Source of the DNA: JBDSZL01 sp039925145 | GTDB taxonomy: Bacteria; Acidobacteriota; Vicinamibacteria; Vicinamibacterales; SCN-69-37 | Length of the DNA stretch: 41,492 nucleotides | Assembly: GCA_039925145.1 (NCBI GenBank) | Contig: JBDSZL010000017.1 | Span: forward strand, 1 to 41,492 | Reading direction: 5' to 3' | Shown: positions 8,324-16,518 of the stretch, piece by piece | How positions within the stretch are numbered: the first letter of the stretch is position 1 | How the letters are laid out: the number at the start of each line of letters is the position of its first letter | The notes under the pieces: model-generated | Told to the model about the DNA's origin: nothing | The model's database searches: none | What the model saw: the letters and a program-made list of their open reading frames with translations, nothing else | Program-made: the position numbers and the translations under genes

Positions 8324-9628
8324 TCAATCCGTGCTCACGTGCAACCGGTGAATGTCCCCGACGATCACGCTGTAGGCGAATGCGCCAATGAGGGCGACGA
8401 CGCCGACGTAGATCAGGGGACCCACGAACGAATTGGTGAGCTCGAAGGTCAACCCGATCACTAACGGCGTCACGATGCCGGCGAGGTTTGCACTGAAGTT
8501 GAACACGCCGCCGGTGAGGCCCATCAGGTTCTTCGGCGCGACGTCCGAGATGACGGTCCATCCGAGATTCGTCATCCCCTGGCCGAAGAACGCGACAGAC
8601 ATGATGAGGATCACGACCGCGTTGTTGCCTGCCGGCACGTAGTTGGCCGCGATGATGGTCGACGCGAGCAGCAGACCACTCACGATCGGCAGCTTTCGGG
8701 CCAGATTCGCCGAGCCTGTCTTCTTCAGCATGATGTCCGAGACGAGCCCGCCGAGCAGCACCCCTGCCGACGCGGCGATGTACGGCAGCGCCGTCATGTA
8801 GCCGGCCTGGATGAATGTCATCCCCCGCGCCCTCACCAGATACGTGGGAAACCAGGTCACGAAAAACACCTGCGTGGAGTTGCCGCCGAACTGCCCGAGC
8901 GAGGCGCCGATGATCTGCCGATGGCGCAGCAGGCGCCCGACATGCGCCCATCTGAACGACACGCGGTCCCCCTTGTACTCGCCGCCGCCCCCCGATTCGA
9001 TGTAGTCGAGCTCGGCCTGGTTCACGAGGGGACTCTCCGTGGGGCTCCGGTAGACGAGCCACCAGACGATGCCGAACACCACGCCGACAGCGCCGACAAT
9101 GAGGAACAGTCCGCGCCAGCCGAACCACTGCGTCACCCAGAACAGCGGCACGCTCATGAATCCGAGCCCCACGTACTGCCCGAATGAATAAACGCCGTTG
9201 GCGCGGGCCCGCTCGTGTTGTGGAAACCATGTCGCGAGAATCCGGCTGTTGGCGGGAAAGCATGGCGCTTCGAAAATGCCCACGCCGATGCGGGTCAGAA
9301 TCAGCCCGTTCAGCGATCGCACGGCGGCCATGAGCGCGGTGAACCCCGACCAGAAGACAACGGCGAGGAAGTACGTGAGCCGGGTGCCAAAGCGATCGAG
9401 AAAGACACCGCCAGGGATCTGCAGCAGCGCGTAGCTCCACGAGAACGCCGAGAACACCAGGCCCATCTGCGTCGCCGAGAGGGAGAGATCTTTCGTGAGA
9501 GAGGGAGCGGCGATGCCGAGCACCGTCCGGTCGAGATAATTGATCATGGTGCCGACGGCGACCAGTGCGAGCACTGGGAACCAGCGGACACGTGTCGCTG
9601 CCGAGGCGCGGGACGTGGCCGTGGGCAT
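8324..9628 (-). CDS. MFS transporter, anion:cation symporter (ACS) type
   Basis: The 434-residue protein has about 12 hydrophobic helices in the MFS two-half layout, with a hydrophilic central loop at about 200-225. The first helix contains NYLDRTVLGIAAP and the loop between helices 2 and 3 carries the motif-A-like GVFLDRFGTR; both are typical of the ACS family, which includes hexuronate, glucarate/galactarate and sulfoacetate transporters. It likely imports an organic acid by proton or sodium symport across the inner membrane. The ThuA-like gene ends 18 bases upstream on the same strand, so the two are probably co-transcribed. The substrate is not readable from sequence. Confidence 0.88.
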   Translation of the reverse strand: MPTATSRASAATRVRWFPVLALVAVGTMINYLDRTVLGIAAPSLTKDLSLSATQMGLVFSAFSWSYALLQIPGGVFLDRFGTRLTYFLAVVFWSGFTALMAAVRSLNGLILTRIGVGIFEAPCFPANSRILATWFPQHERARANGVYSFGQYVGLGFMSVPLFWVTQWFGWRGLFLIVGAVGVVFGIVWWLVYRSPTESPLVNQAELDYIESGGGGEYKGDRVSFRWAHVGRLLRHRQIIGASLGQFGGNSTQVFFVTWFPTYLVRARGMTFIQAGYMTALPYIAASAGVLLGGLVSDIMLKKTGSANLARKLPIVSGLLLASTIIAANYVPAGNNAVVILIMSVAFFGQGMTNLGWTVISDVAPKNLMGLTGGVFNFSANLAGIVTPLVIGLTFELTNSFVGPLIYVGVVALIGAFAYSVIVGDIHRLHVSTD

Positions 9629-9646
9629 GGATGCCGGCGTCTAGGC

Positions 9647-10639
9647 CTACTGCGGGGCGGTGGCGCCGGCAAGCGCGGGCGCGACCGTCAACGGGTGCGG
9701 CACGACCGGGACATCGGTGATCCCGAGCGACCAGCGGATCGCCTCGAACATCATCGTCTGCACGTTGCGGATGTCCCACGACGTCGTGTCGTGGGACAGG
9801 GAACTGTAGAACACACGGCCCTGTCCGTAGGTCTTCGTCCACACCAGCGGAAAGTCGCCATCGGCTGCCAGGCCGGACGTGGGCGCGCTCGAGGGGTTGA
9901 ACCGCAGGAGGACATCGACCTTCTCACGAGACAGCTTGTCGGGGCGATAGAACTCGTCGGTGTACGTGAACGCAGAGCCCCAGTGCCGCACAATCGGGTT
10001 GGTGGCCTGTTCGTTGATGACCTGTCCGGGTCCGGTGTAGAGGTGCCCGCCGTACGTGGCGCCGAGCATTTCGCCGAACTCGGGCCACGACTCGAGCGCC
10101 GTCAGCCCGGTATGCGCCGCCACGAAGCCGTGGCCGCTGCGCACGAAGGCCAGCAGTTCCTCTTTCTGTTTGGCATTCAGGTCGATCTCGCGATGGCCGA
10201 GGAAGAAGATTCCGTCGACGCTGGCGAGGCTCGGCCCACCGCTGGCGTTCGTGCCGTCGGTCTTGAGCGCGGTGTTGTAGATGATGTTCGAGTCGGTCCG
10301 GATGAACGTGTCCCACAGCCCCGAGTCGTAGCCGAGACGCTCGATGACGGCGAGCGCGTGCGACGTGAACGCGTGCTGGGCCTGACCGTTGCGCGTGTCG
10401 GCCCAGGCGAGCAGCACCTTGCGCGTGCGCGTCTGCGTGCCGCGGCCGCCCCGGCCCTGAGCGGGGCCGGCCTGCCGCCCGGCAACCGCGGCGCCCGGTG
10501 CGGCACCGCGACCAGGAGCCGGCGTCACGGTGCCCGCTCCCTGTGGAGCGGCGGGGGCCTGCGCCCCAGGCTGGGCAGACACCAGGATGCTGCCGAGCAG
10601 CAGCACCGCACTGAGGATGCTCACGCGAAGTTTGGTCAT
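9647..10639 (-). CDS. Exported ThuA-like protein
   Basis: The protein has 330 residues from the ATG at 10639, which begins a clear signal peptide (MTKLRVSILSAVLLLGSILV). Residues about 24-68 are a Pro/Ala/Gly/Arg-rich linker (GRGAAPGAA, GRGGRG). The ThuA fold follows to about residue 310, with LAWADTRNGQ, GFVAAHTGLTAL, GATYGGH, TYTDEFYR and YSSLSHDTTSWD. ThuA-like domains have a glutamine-amidotransferase-like fold and are linked to sugar utilisation, but their reaction is poorly known. The gene lies between an MFS transporter and a citrate-synthase-like enzyme on the same strand. A function on a sugar acid or glycoside outside the cytoplasm is an inference. Confidence 0.85.
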   Translation of the reverse strand: MTKLRVSILSAVLLLGSILVSAQPGAQAPAAPQGAGTVTPAPGRGAAPGAAVAGRQAGPAQGRGGRGTQTRTRKVLLAWADTRNGQAQHAFTSHALAVIERLGYDSGLWDTFIRTDSNIIYNTALKTDGTNASGGPSLASVDGIFFLGHREIDLNAKQKEELLAFVRSGHGFVAAHTGLTALESWPEFGEMLGATYGGHLYTGPGQVINEQATNPIVRHWGSAFTYTDEFYRPDKLSREKVDVLLRFNPSSAPTSGLAADGDFPLVWTKTYGQGRVFYSSLSHDTTSWDIRNVQTMMFEAIRWSLGITDVPVVPHPLTVAPALAGATAPQ

Positions 10640-10756
10640 GACGCCTCTGCTGTCCGAAGGTGAGAAGACGCTATCACCCGAAAGCCCGACGTGCGGAGGG
10701 TGTAACCGTGTCCTCGCGCCCACGACGGCCGCGCCAACGACGCGCCATCCGCGGGG

Positions 10757-11536
10757 TCAGTCGGGATCGCGGGGCAGCACTCCGTCGTAGGTCACGGGAA
10801 TTCGCACGCGCATCGGTTTCTCCCGTGCGTACTCCTCGGCGACTTCCGCGCTCAGCCCTGCGACCCGTCCGATGATGAACAACAGCTTGCCGAACGCGGG
10901 CGGGAAGCCGAGGTCGTAGAGCACTGCAGCGAGCGCGCCATCGACGTTGATCGGGAGAGGCTTGCCCGCCTCGCGCATGGCGGCGTGGAGCGCCTGCATG
11001 AACGTGATGCCGTCGCCGGCCAGTCCGCTCGTGCGCGCCATGTCGAAGAGGATCGGCGTTCGCGGATCGGCGGTGTGCGTGCGATGGCCGAGCCCCGCCA
11101 CCCGCTCGCCTCGGGCGCGCATCTCGGTGACCATCCGGGACGCAGACTCCTCCAGCGAGATCGACTCGTCGTGGGCTCGTTGCACGCCGATGGCAATCAG
11201 CTCCATGCACCGAGAGCCCGCGCCGCCGTGCTCGTCACCGATGGCGAGAATACCGGCCGCAACCGCAGCCGAGAGAGACTGGCGGTTTCCCGAGGCGGCC
11301 AACCGCGCTGCCGCACAGGACGGAGCGCCCGAACCGTGGTCGGCGACGCCGGTGAGAATCGCGTCCAGCAGCCTGCGTTCGTCCGGCTGGGGCAGGCGGC
11401 CGCGGTGCAGCAGAAAGATCGTGTCCGTGAACGTGGCCTGCCGCATCAGCCCGGTGACGTCGTATCCGTGGACGCGGATCGAGTTCTCGCGCGCGTCGAC
11501 GATCGCAGTGCGCCAGGGGTCCATGCGGGGACACAT
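10757..11536 (-). CDS. Short citrate-synthase-family enzyme (citryl-CoA lyase-like)
   Basis: The 259-residue protein is well below the roughly 370-430 residues of true citrate synthases and matches the size of the citryl-CoA lyase-like branch. The catalytic residues are recognisable and evenly spaced: His103 (DEHGGAGSR), His151-Arg152 (GLGHRTH) and Asp199 (NVDGALAAVL). It should make or break a C-C bond between a 2-oxo acid and an acyl-CoA. The ATG at 11536 has GAGGG upstream; the ATG at 11524 is the alternative. It is divergent from an acylating aldehyde dehydrogenase gene, with an operator-like repeat between them. The actual substrate and direction are unknown. Confidence 0.8.
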   Translation of the reverse strand: MCPRMDPWRTAIVDARENSIRVHGYDVTGLMRQATFTDTIFLLHRGRLPQPDERRLLDAILTGVADHGSGAPSCAAARLAASGNRQSLSAAVAAGILAIGDEHGGAGSRCMELIAIGVQRAHDESISLEESASRMVTEMRARGERVAGLGHRTHTADPRTPILFDMARTSGLAGDGITFMQALHAAMREAGKPLPINVDGALAAVLYDLGFPPAFGKLLFIIGRVAGLSAEVAEEYAREKPMRVRIPVTYDGVLPRDPD

Positions 11537-11563
11537 TAGCACCCTCGCAGGCGGCACTGGAGG

Positions 11564-11588
11564 CGTAACGGTGGAGTTACCGTAACGG
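11564..11588. promoter_or_regulatory. Operator-like GTAAC/GTTAC repeat in a divergent promoter region
   Basis: The octamer CGTAACGG occurs at 11564-11571 and again at 11581-11588. Between them lies GTTAC (11576-11580), so GTTACCGTAAC at 11576-11586 is a perfect inverted repeat around one base, and GTAAC (11565-11569) also pairs with GTTAC. The cluster sits between the divergent citrate-synthase-like and aldehyde dehydrogenase genes. A dimeric repressor or activator site is inferred; no regulator gene is adjacent. Confidence 0.45.
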
Positions 11589-11616
11589 CCGGCCGGGTGG
11601 CCGGGCAGACTGGGGG

Positions 11617-11622
11617 TACACT
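11617..11622 (+). promoter_or_regulatory. Candidate -10 element (TACACT) for the aldehyde dehydrogenase gene
   Basis: TACACT fits a TANNNT -10 box about 60 bases upstream of the ATG at 11683 and about 30 bases downstream of the GTAAC repeat. The -35 region would therefore lie close to the putative operator. No strong -35 hexamer is visible. Confidence 0.25.
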
Positions 11623-11682
11623 CGCCATTCACAGACCATTCGGGCGCGCCAGTCGCGGAATCAGAGGAAGGTCCTATCAGCC

Positions 11683-13101
11683 ATGGCAGCCGGCACGAGT
11701 GCCCCGCGGATGATCACGCCGGAGGAACAGGCTCTGGCGTCAGCGCTCTTGAGCCGTGCCCGCGACGCCATGCAGGCCGTCGACGCGTACGACCAGGCGG
11801 CGGTCGATCGGCTGTGCCGCGCCGTGGCGTGGGCTGGGTACAACGAGCCCACGGCGCAGCGCCTCGCGAACATGAGTGTGGACGAAAGCGGGATGGGCAG
11901 CCGCGAGCCGCGCCGCCGGGCCAAGGTCCTCGGCATCCTGCGTGACGCGCTGCGTCAGAAGAGCATCGGGATCATCGAGGAGCTGCCTGGGAAGGGCATC
12001 GTGAAGTACGCGAAGCCGGCGGGTGTGATCGCCGCGCTCGTCCCGGTCACGAGTGCGTACGTCACCCCGATCGGGATTGCCATCTACGCGCTGAAGTGCA
12101 AAGACGCGGTGATCTTCTCGCCACACCCTGCCAGTCGTCGAACAACCAATGAGGCGGTGCGGGTGCTCCGGGCCGCGCTCGCGAACGCAGGCGCGCCTGT
12201 CGATCTGCTCCAGTGTGTCGAGCGTCCGAGCATCCCGCTGGCGAAGGAACTCATGGCCTGCTGCGACCTGACGATCGCCACCGGCGGCCCGGCGATGGTA
12301 AAAGCGGCGTACAGTTCGGGGAAACCGGCGTATGGCGTCGGGGCTGGCAACGCCACAATGGTCATCGACGAGACCGCCGATGTTGCCGAGGCGGCCCGTA
12401 ACACCCGTGTCAGCAAGACCAACGATCACGGGTCCGGCTGCTCGGCCGACGGCAACCTGATCGTAGAAGCGTCCATCTACGATGCATTTCTCGCGCAACT
12501 GGTGTCGGAGGGCGGATACCTGGTCGACGACCGTGAGCGCGGGCTGCTGCAGGCCGCGTACTGGGACGCCGCGGGACATCGCACGCCGAACACAATCGCC
12601 AGACCGGCCGGCGTCATTGCGTCGACCGCAGGGTTCGCGATTCCTCCCGATCGCACGTTCCTGATCGTCGCGGAGCAGCGTATCGGGAGGTCGCATCCGT
12701 TCTCCACGGAGAAACTGGGACCGGTGCTGTCGATCTTCCGGTATCAGGGCTTCGACATGGCCCTCGACATGGTCCGCCAGATCTTCGAGGTCGGCGGCAA
12801 AGGTCACTCCTGCGGCATCTACTCGTTCGACGACGACCACATTCATCGACTGGCGCTTGCGGCACCGGTGAGCCGCATCATGGTGCGGCAGGTGCAATCG
12901 GCGGCCAACGCCGGCACGTTCACCAATGGCATGCCGATGACGTCGAGCATGGGCTGCGGCATATGGGGCGGCAACATCACCAACGAGAACATCGCGCTCG
13001 AGCACTACATGAACGTGACGTGGGTGAGCCGGCCGATCGCTGAAGATCGGCCATCCGAGCAGGAGTTGTTCGGCGAATTCTACGACAGCGAGATCTTCTA
13101 G
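11683..13101 (+). CDS. CoA-acylating aldehyde dehydrogenase (SauS/EutE-like)
   Basis: The 472-residue protein has the acylating aldehyde dehydrogenase fold without a fused alcohol dehydrogenase. It shows the N-terminal cofactor region (PAGVIAALVPVTSAYVTPI), the glycine-rich stretch ATGGPAMVKAAYSSGKPAYG and the catalytic Cys253 in HGSGCSADGN. The C-terminal half has the expected EKLGPVLSIFRY and GGKGHSCGIYS. It should oxidise an aldehyde to its acyl-CoA with NAD(P)+ and CoA, or the reverse. The overall pattern is closest to sulfoacetaldehyde or short-chain aldehyde enzymes, but specificity is uncertain. The ThDP enzyme gene starts 16 bases downstream, so the two are probably co-transcribed. 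Confidence 0.87.
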   Translation: MAAGTSAPRMITPEEQALASALLSRARDAMQAVDAYDQAAVDRLCRAVAWAGYNEPTAQRLANMSVDESGMGSREPRRRAKVLGILRDALRQKSIGIIEELPGKGIVKYAKPAGVIAALVPVTSAYVTPIGIAIYALKCKDAVIFSPHPASRRTTNEAVRVLRAALANAGAPVDLLQCVERPSIPLAKELMACCDLTIATGGPAMVKAAYSSGKPAYGVGAGNATMVIDETADVAEAARNTRVSKTNDHGSGCSADGNLIVEASIYDAFLAQLVSEGGYLVDDRERGLLQAAYWDAAGHRTPNTIARPAGVIASTAGFAIPPDRTFLIVAEQRIGRSHPFSTEKLGPVLSIFRYQGFDMALDMVRQIFEVGGKGHSCGIYSFDDDHIHRLALAAPVSRIMVRQVQSAANAGTFTNGMPMTSSMGCGIWGGNITNENIALEHYMNVTWVSRPIAEDRPSEQELFGEFYDSEIF

Positions 13102-13117
13102 CGATCACGGACGCATC

Positions 13118-14887
13118 ATGCACACACTCGGTCAACCAGTGGACGAACACACCGCCTCCCGCGGGGGCACGCGCATCGCGGCCTATCAGCTGACGGACTA
13201 TCTCGAGCGGCTCGGCGTCGAGGTCGTGTTTGGGCTGTGCGGGCACACCGTCATCGCGCTGCTGGATGCGTTGGGCAAGAGCCGTATCAGGTTCGTCTCG
13301 ACGCGACACGAGCAGACTGCCGCCCACGCGGCGGACGGCTACGCGCGTGCCACCGGCAAGCCGGGTGTGCTGCTCACGCACCTGGGACCAGGACTGACAA
13401 ATGCAGCGACCGGCGTGGCCAACGCCGCGCTCGACTCGATTCCGATGGTCGTCATCGCCGGCGACGTGCAGTCCTACTACCACGGCCGACATCCGCATCA
13501 GGAAGTGAACCTGCATCAGGACGCCGACCAGTTTCAAATCTACCGGCCGTTCTGCAAACGGGTGTACCGGGTCGATCGCGCAGCGGATCTGCCGCGTGTG
13601 ATGGAACGGGCGTTTCATCTGTGCCAGACCGGCCGGCCGGGTCCCGTGCTCGTCGATGTGCCGATGGATGTCTTTTCAGCCGACCTGCCGCTCGGGGCTT
13701 TCGACAAAGTCCCTGCCCGGATGACCCGGCCGACGATCGATGTGACGACCGCCGATCACATCGTGGCCGCGCTCGCCGACGCCGAGCGGCCGCTGCTCTA
13801 CGCCGGCGGCGGAGTGCTCTCGGGCCGGGCCACCGCCGAGCTGCAGATGCTCGCCGAAGCGCTCGATCTACCCGTGGGCCACACACTGATGGGGAAAGGA
13901 TGTCTGCCCGAGGACCATCCGCTGCTGCTCGGCCAGACCGGTTTCTGGGGGACGCCCATCGCCAACGACACCTGCCGGGGCGCCGATCTTATTCTCGCGG
14001 TCGGCACGCGCCTGGCCGAAGCGAACTCGAGCTCGTGGGATACGAGGTTTACGTTCGCCATTCCACCCACTCGTCTCATGCACATCGACGCCGACCCTGC
14101 CGAAATCGGCCGCAACTACCCGACCGAGCTCGGTGTCGTCGCCGATGCGAAAGCCGCGCTGGGTGTGCTCGCCGCCGCTGCGGCAGGAAAGCCGCACCGT
14201 GACAGGGGCAGCCTCCGCGCAGACATCGCGCGCGGGCGAAGGGTATTTGCAGCCAACTGGGATCACCAGTGGACCTCCGATCAATTTCCTCTGCGGCCAG
14301 AACGGATCCTCAGTGAGCTCCGCAAGGCCGTTCCTGCCGACGGATTCATCGTGACCGATGTGGGCTGGAACAAGAACGGCGTTGCGCAGCAGTTTCCAGT
14401 CTCGGTGCCGGGCACGTTCATCACGCCGAGCGGACTGGCGACGATGGGGTTCGGACCGGCGGCGGTGCTCGGGGTCAAACTGGCGCACCCGGGGCGCGCG
14501 GCGGTGTCGCTTGTAGGGGATGGCGGCTTCAGTGCCAATCCGTCCGTTGTGGCGACGGCGATGGAAGCCGACCTGCCAGTGGTCTGGCTGGTGATGGACA
14601 ACGCGGCGTTCGGAACCATCGCCGGTCTCGAAGCGATGCACTACGGCACCGGATTCGGGTGCCTGTTCGAGCGCCGCGGCGAGCCGTACCGCGCCGACTA
14701 CGCGGCAATGGCGAGATCGTTCGGTGCGCGCGGCGTGATGATCGAGTCGGCCGACCAGCTCGGGCCCGCACTGCGGGAAGCGCTCGCGGCCGACCTGCCG
14801 ACGGTGATCCAGGCCGCCATGGAAAACGTCCCGACGCCCACCCCGGGGCACTGGGACATCAACGACGTGTATCGTCGAGGCGAGTAG
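13118..14887 (+). CDS. Thiamine-diphosphate-dependent enzyme (acetolactate synthase-like)
   Basis: The 589-residue protein has the three-domain layout of the acetolactate synthase/oxalyl-CoA decarboxylase superfamily. The PYR domain (about 18-190) carries the catalytic Glu65 in STRHEQTAAHAADGYAR. The central domain spans about 205-345. The PP domain (about 390-580) holds the ThDP/Mg motif starting at Gly467-Asp468-Gly469 and running to VMDN. It should cleave or form a bond next to a carbonyl, as in decarboxylation, carboligation or 2-hydroxyacyl-CoA lysis. The partner aldehyde dehydrogenase just upstream suggests that it makes or consumes an aldehyde. A short His-containing segment (YYHGRHPHQEVNLHQDADQ) replaces the usual GRDAFQE-type string. 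The exact reaction is unknown. Confidence 0.85.
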   Translation: MHTLGQPVDEHTASRGGTRIAAYQLTDYLERLGVEVVFGLCGHTVIALLDALGKSRIRFVSTRHEQTAAHAADGYARATGKPGVLLTHLGPGLTNAATGVANAALDSIPMVVIAGDVQSYYHGRHPHQEVNLHQDADQFQIYRPFCKRVYRVDRAADLPRVMERAFHLCQTGRPGPVLVDVPMDVFSADLPLGAFDKVPARMTRPTIDVTTADHIVAALADAERPLLYAGGGVLSGRATAELQMLAEALDLPVGHTLMGKGCLPEDHPLLLGQTGFWGTPIANDTCRGADLILAVGTRLAEANSSSWDTRFTFAIPPTRLMHIDADPAEIGRNYPTELGVVADAKAALGVLAAAAAGKPHRDRGSLRADIARGRRVFAANWDHQWTSDQFPLRPERILSELRKAVPADGFIVTDVGWNKNGVAQQFPVSVPGTFITPSGLATMGFGPAAVLGVKLAHPGRAAVSLVGDGGFSANPSVVATAMEADLPVVWLVMDNAAFGTIAGLEAMHYGTGFGCLFERRGEPYRADYAAMARSFGARGVMIESADQLGPALREALAADLPTVIQAAMENVPTPTPGHWDINDVYRRGE

Positions 14888-14897
14888 ACGCATCCAC

Positions 14898-15245
14898 ATG
14901 CCGGCCAGACGTAGCGTCGGCGGTGCGCGGGCGCCACTGGGCGTTTCAGTCGAACGAGACAGCTCACGATTGAATACCTTCGCTCGCGCCAACGCTGATC
15001 GATGTTTGGTGTTTAGGTATGAGGAGTTTGTGGGTAATGCCGCCTGCGAGGTCTCACGGATTCTCAAGTTCATCGGCGAAGCAACGCCCACAAATCTGCT
15101 CGACGATGCGTTCGCGTTTCCTCACACCGCAGGCTATGGAGATTGGAAAATCGCAACGGAGAGTGCGATCCACCATGGCACCCCTTTGAGGGCGTTCAGG
15201 GGCCGTCGGCATGGCAGCTGGCATGGCAGGCGAGCGGGGCCTTAG
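14898..15245 (+). pseudogene. Sulfotransferase-like C-terminal remnant
   Basis: The frame encodes a stretch like the C-terminal half of PAPS-dependent sulfotransferases: RCLVFRYEEFVGN, then SRILKFIGE, then AGYGDWKIATESAIHHG. The N-terminal P-loop half is absent, and the frame turns into Arg/Gly-rich sequence after about 15190 before stopping. It starts 11 bases after the ThDP enzyme with no good ribosome-binding site. It is best read as the fragment of a decayed or transferred gene. Codon use looks less GC-biased than in neighbours. Confidence 0.45.
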
Positions 15246-15607
15246 CTCGAGGAGAGACGCCTCAGTTTGAACCGTTTGGGAAAGTGCCCGGGAGTGCCGC
15301 GGAGATCGCGGCCTGGCTCGATGAGATCTTTCCTCGGAGCCCGGTGCCTTGGGACTTGGAGTCATTAGGACCGGTCTTTCCCCGCGAGGCCCTGGGCCGC
15401 AAGGTCAACGACCTATCAGATAGGGAGTTGAACGACATTCGCGTCAAGATCGCCCACACGCTGTTTGAATCTGGCGCGGTGCTGGGCTCTCCGGACGACC
15501 CGCTCGACATCCGAAACATCCAACAATGGCTACCGCTCATGAAGTGCATTGCCCGCCTTGTGCTCTTACGCGAGTGCCCCGACCTCTACAAGCCCGCGGG
15601 CAAGTGA
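15143..15607 (+). CDS. Unrecognised ORF overlapping the sulfotransferase remnant
   Basis: This frame is open for 154 codons. From about residue 35 it looks protein-like, with amphipathic stretches such as SAAEIAAWLDEIFPRSPVPW and LSDRELNDIRVKIAHTLFESG. I recognise no family. The first 30 codons overlap the sulfotransferase-like frame, so a frameshift joining the two, or a fused downstream domain, is possible. No convincing ribosome-binding site or promoter is visible. It may be part of the same decayed gene. Confidence 0.35.
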   Translation: MENRNGECDPPWHPFEGVQGPSAWQLAWQASGALARGETPQFEPFGKVPGSAAEIAAWLDEIFPRSPVPWDLESLGPVFPREALGRKVNDLSDRELNDIRVKIAHTLFESGAVLGSPDDPLDIRNIQQWLPLMKCIARLVLLRECPDLYKPAGK

Positions 15608-15633
15608 CGTGTCGCGGAGCCAATAGAGATTCG

Positions 15634-16029
15634 TCACGGTGTGACTTGGTGACGAGCCAGCGGTTTGATCACGTCGAAATGACCGTCGAGCGTCGCGAGC
15701 GGCACCTGATGCTCGACACAGATCGCCGCAATCCAGAGATCGTTTTCAGGAATCGGCTTGCCGAGTTCACGAAGTTGCAGTCGAAGCCGCGCGTACACCT
15801 CCGCCGTGGCGGCGGTGACATCGAGTACTGTGCAACGCTCGACAAGCCTTTCCACTTCAGCGAGGTTGTGTGCGCTGCGGCGGGAATTCAGCGCCCCGTA
15901 GCGAAGCTCGCCCACGACGGGAACAGGCAGCAGGAAGGGACCGAGGTCGGGCGATAGCAGAGAACCAGCTTCGCCGGCCAGAACGGCAATGGCGATGCTC
16001 GTGTCGAGCGCGATGCTACTTCCAGTCAC
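15634..16029 (-). CDS. vapC: PIN-domain toxin (VapC-like)
   Basis: The 131-residue protein starts at the GTG at 16029, inside the end of the antitoxin gene (14-base overlap). PIN-fold acidic residues are visible: Asp9 in ALDTSIAI, Glu in VVGELRYGA, Asp in ENDLWIAAI and Asp in ATLDGHFD. PIN toxins are Mg-dependent endoribonucleases, with tRNA or rRNA as typical targets, and their partner antitoxin blocks them. The upstream gene is an AF2212-type antitoxin, which supports the assignment. A longer reading upstream is possible but would duplicate the antitoxin end. The gene symbol names the family, not a proven orthologue. Confidence 0.85.
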   Translation of the reverse strand: MTGSSIALDTSIAIAVLAGEAGSLLSPDLGPFLLPVPVVGELRYGALNSRRSAHNLAEVERLVERCTVLDVTAATAEVYARLRLQLRELGKPIPENDLWIAAICVEHQVPLATLDGHFDVIKPLARHQVTP

Positions 16030-16240
16030 GCGGATCCACGTGCTCGAATTCACGGTCGATGATCTCCCGCATCTCGCGGGCATCCTCGCCTGAAATCCGA
16101 TTCGCGCAACCGATAAGTGACGAAGCCTGATCCTCGGCGGTCACGGTGATCGTGACGCGGCTATGCGGCCCGAGGCCCGTCGGAGCCTTCAGGGGCCGAA
16201 ACACGCCGTTCTCATAGACAGCGTCGAGGGTCTCTTTCAT
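16016..16240 (-). CDS. AF2212/DUF104-type antitoxin
   Basis: The 74-residue protein begins with MKETLDAVYENGVFRPL, the signature start of the AF2212/PG0164-like antitoxin family (DUF104), followed by a second beta strand (SRVTITV). This part forms the small beta-barrel, and the C-terminal tail (about 38-74, acidic and amphipathic) is the likely toxin-binding region. It overlaps the PIN toxin gene by 14 bases in antitoxin-first order. The antitoxin probably neutralises the toxin and autoregulates the operon; that is family knowledge. Confidence 0.82.
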   Translation of the reverse strand: MKETLDAVYENGVFRPLKAPTGLGPHSRVTITVTAEDQASSLIGCANRISGEDAREMREIIDREFEHVDPRDWK

Positions 16241-16322
16241 TGCCCCTTCATCCTAGCAGACTGCTTCTGGCAATCGGCCTCCTGCCCCACCGAGGTAGGC
16301 CCGGTCCGTATGAGGGCCCGTC

Positions 16323-16349
16323 CCTTTGTATCCTTTGTGACCTTTGTGT
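16323..16349. repeat. Three tandem 9-bp units, CCTTTGTNN
   Basis: CCTTTGTAT, CCTTTGTGA and CCTTTGTGT follow one another directly in the space between the antitoxin gene and the HTH_17 gene. No coding role is evident. Similar CTTTGTG strings occur in intergenic DNA of several environmental phyla, from memory. Confidence 0.6.
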
Positions 16350-16518
16350 CTGAGGAAACAGATCACTGCCGCTCGAACGCGTAGGCTGGTGGGAGAGATT
16401 CTTCTTTCCGGCAAACGCAACCGCCAGCCAAGCGTTATGATGCTCAACGGATCCCGCGCAGCGTCACCACTATCCGCTTCCGAAGCCGAGCACCGCGCAC
16501 CGGCGGGCGGACGCTGTC

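Noticed and set aside
8259..9842. Long open frame on the minus strand overlapping the MFS gene
   Set aside because: It is Arg/His-rich, has no family sequence and lies over the clearly coding MFS frame; long chance frames are expected in GC-rich DNA.
11740..13005. Minus-strand frame opposite the aldehyde dehydrogenase gene
   Set aside because: It is a complement-strand shadow; the dehydrogenase active-site motifs are on the plus strand.
11683..14887. Sulfoacetaldehyde (SauS/Xsc) pathway
   Set aside because: The dehydrogenase is SauS-like, but the ThDP enzyme does not show the sulfoacetaldehyde acetyltransferase pattern that I know, and no phosphate acetyltransferase or sulfite exporter gene is present. 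A weaker general assignment was kept.
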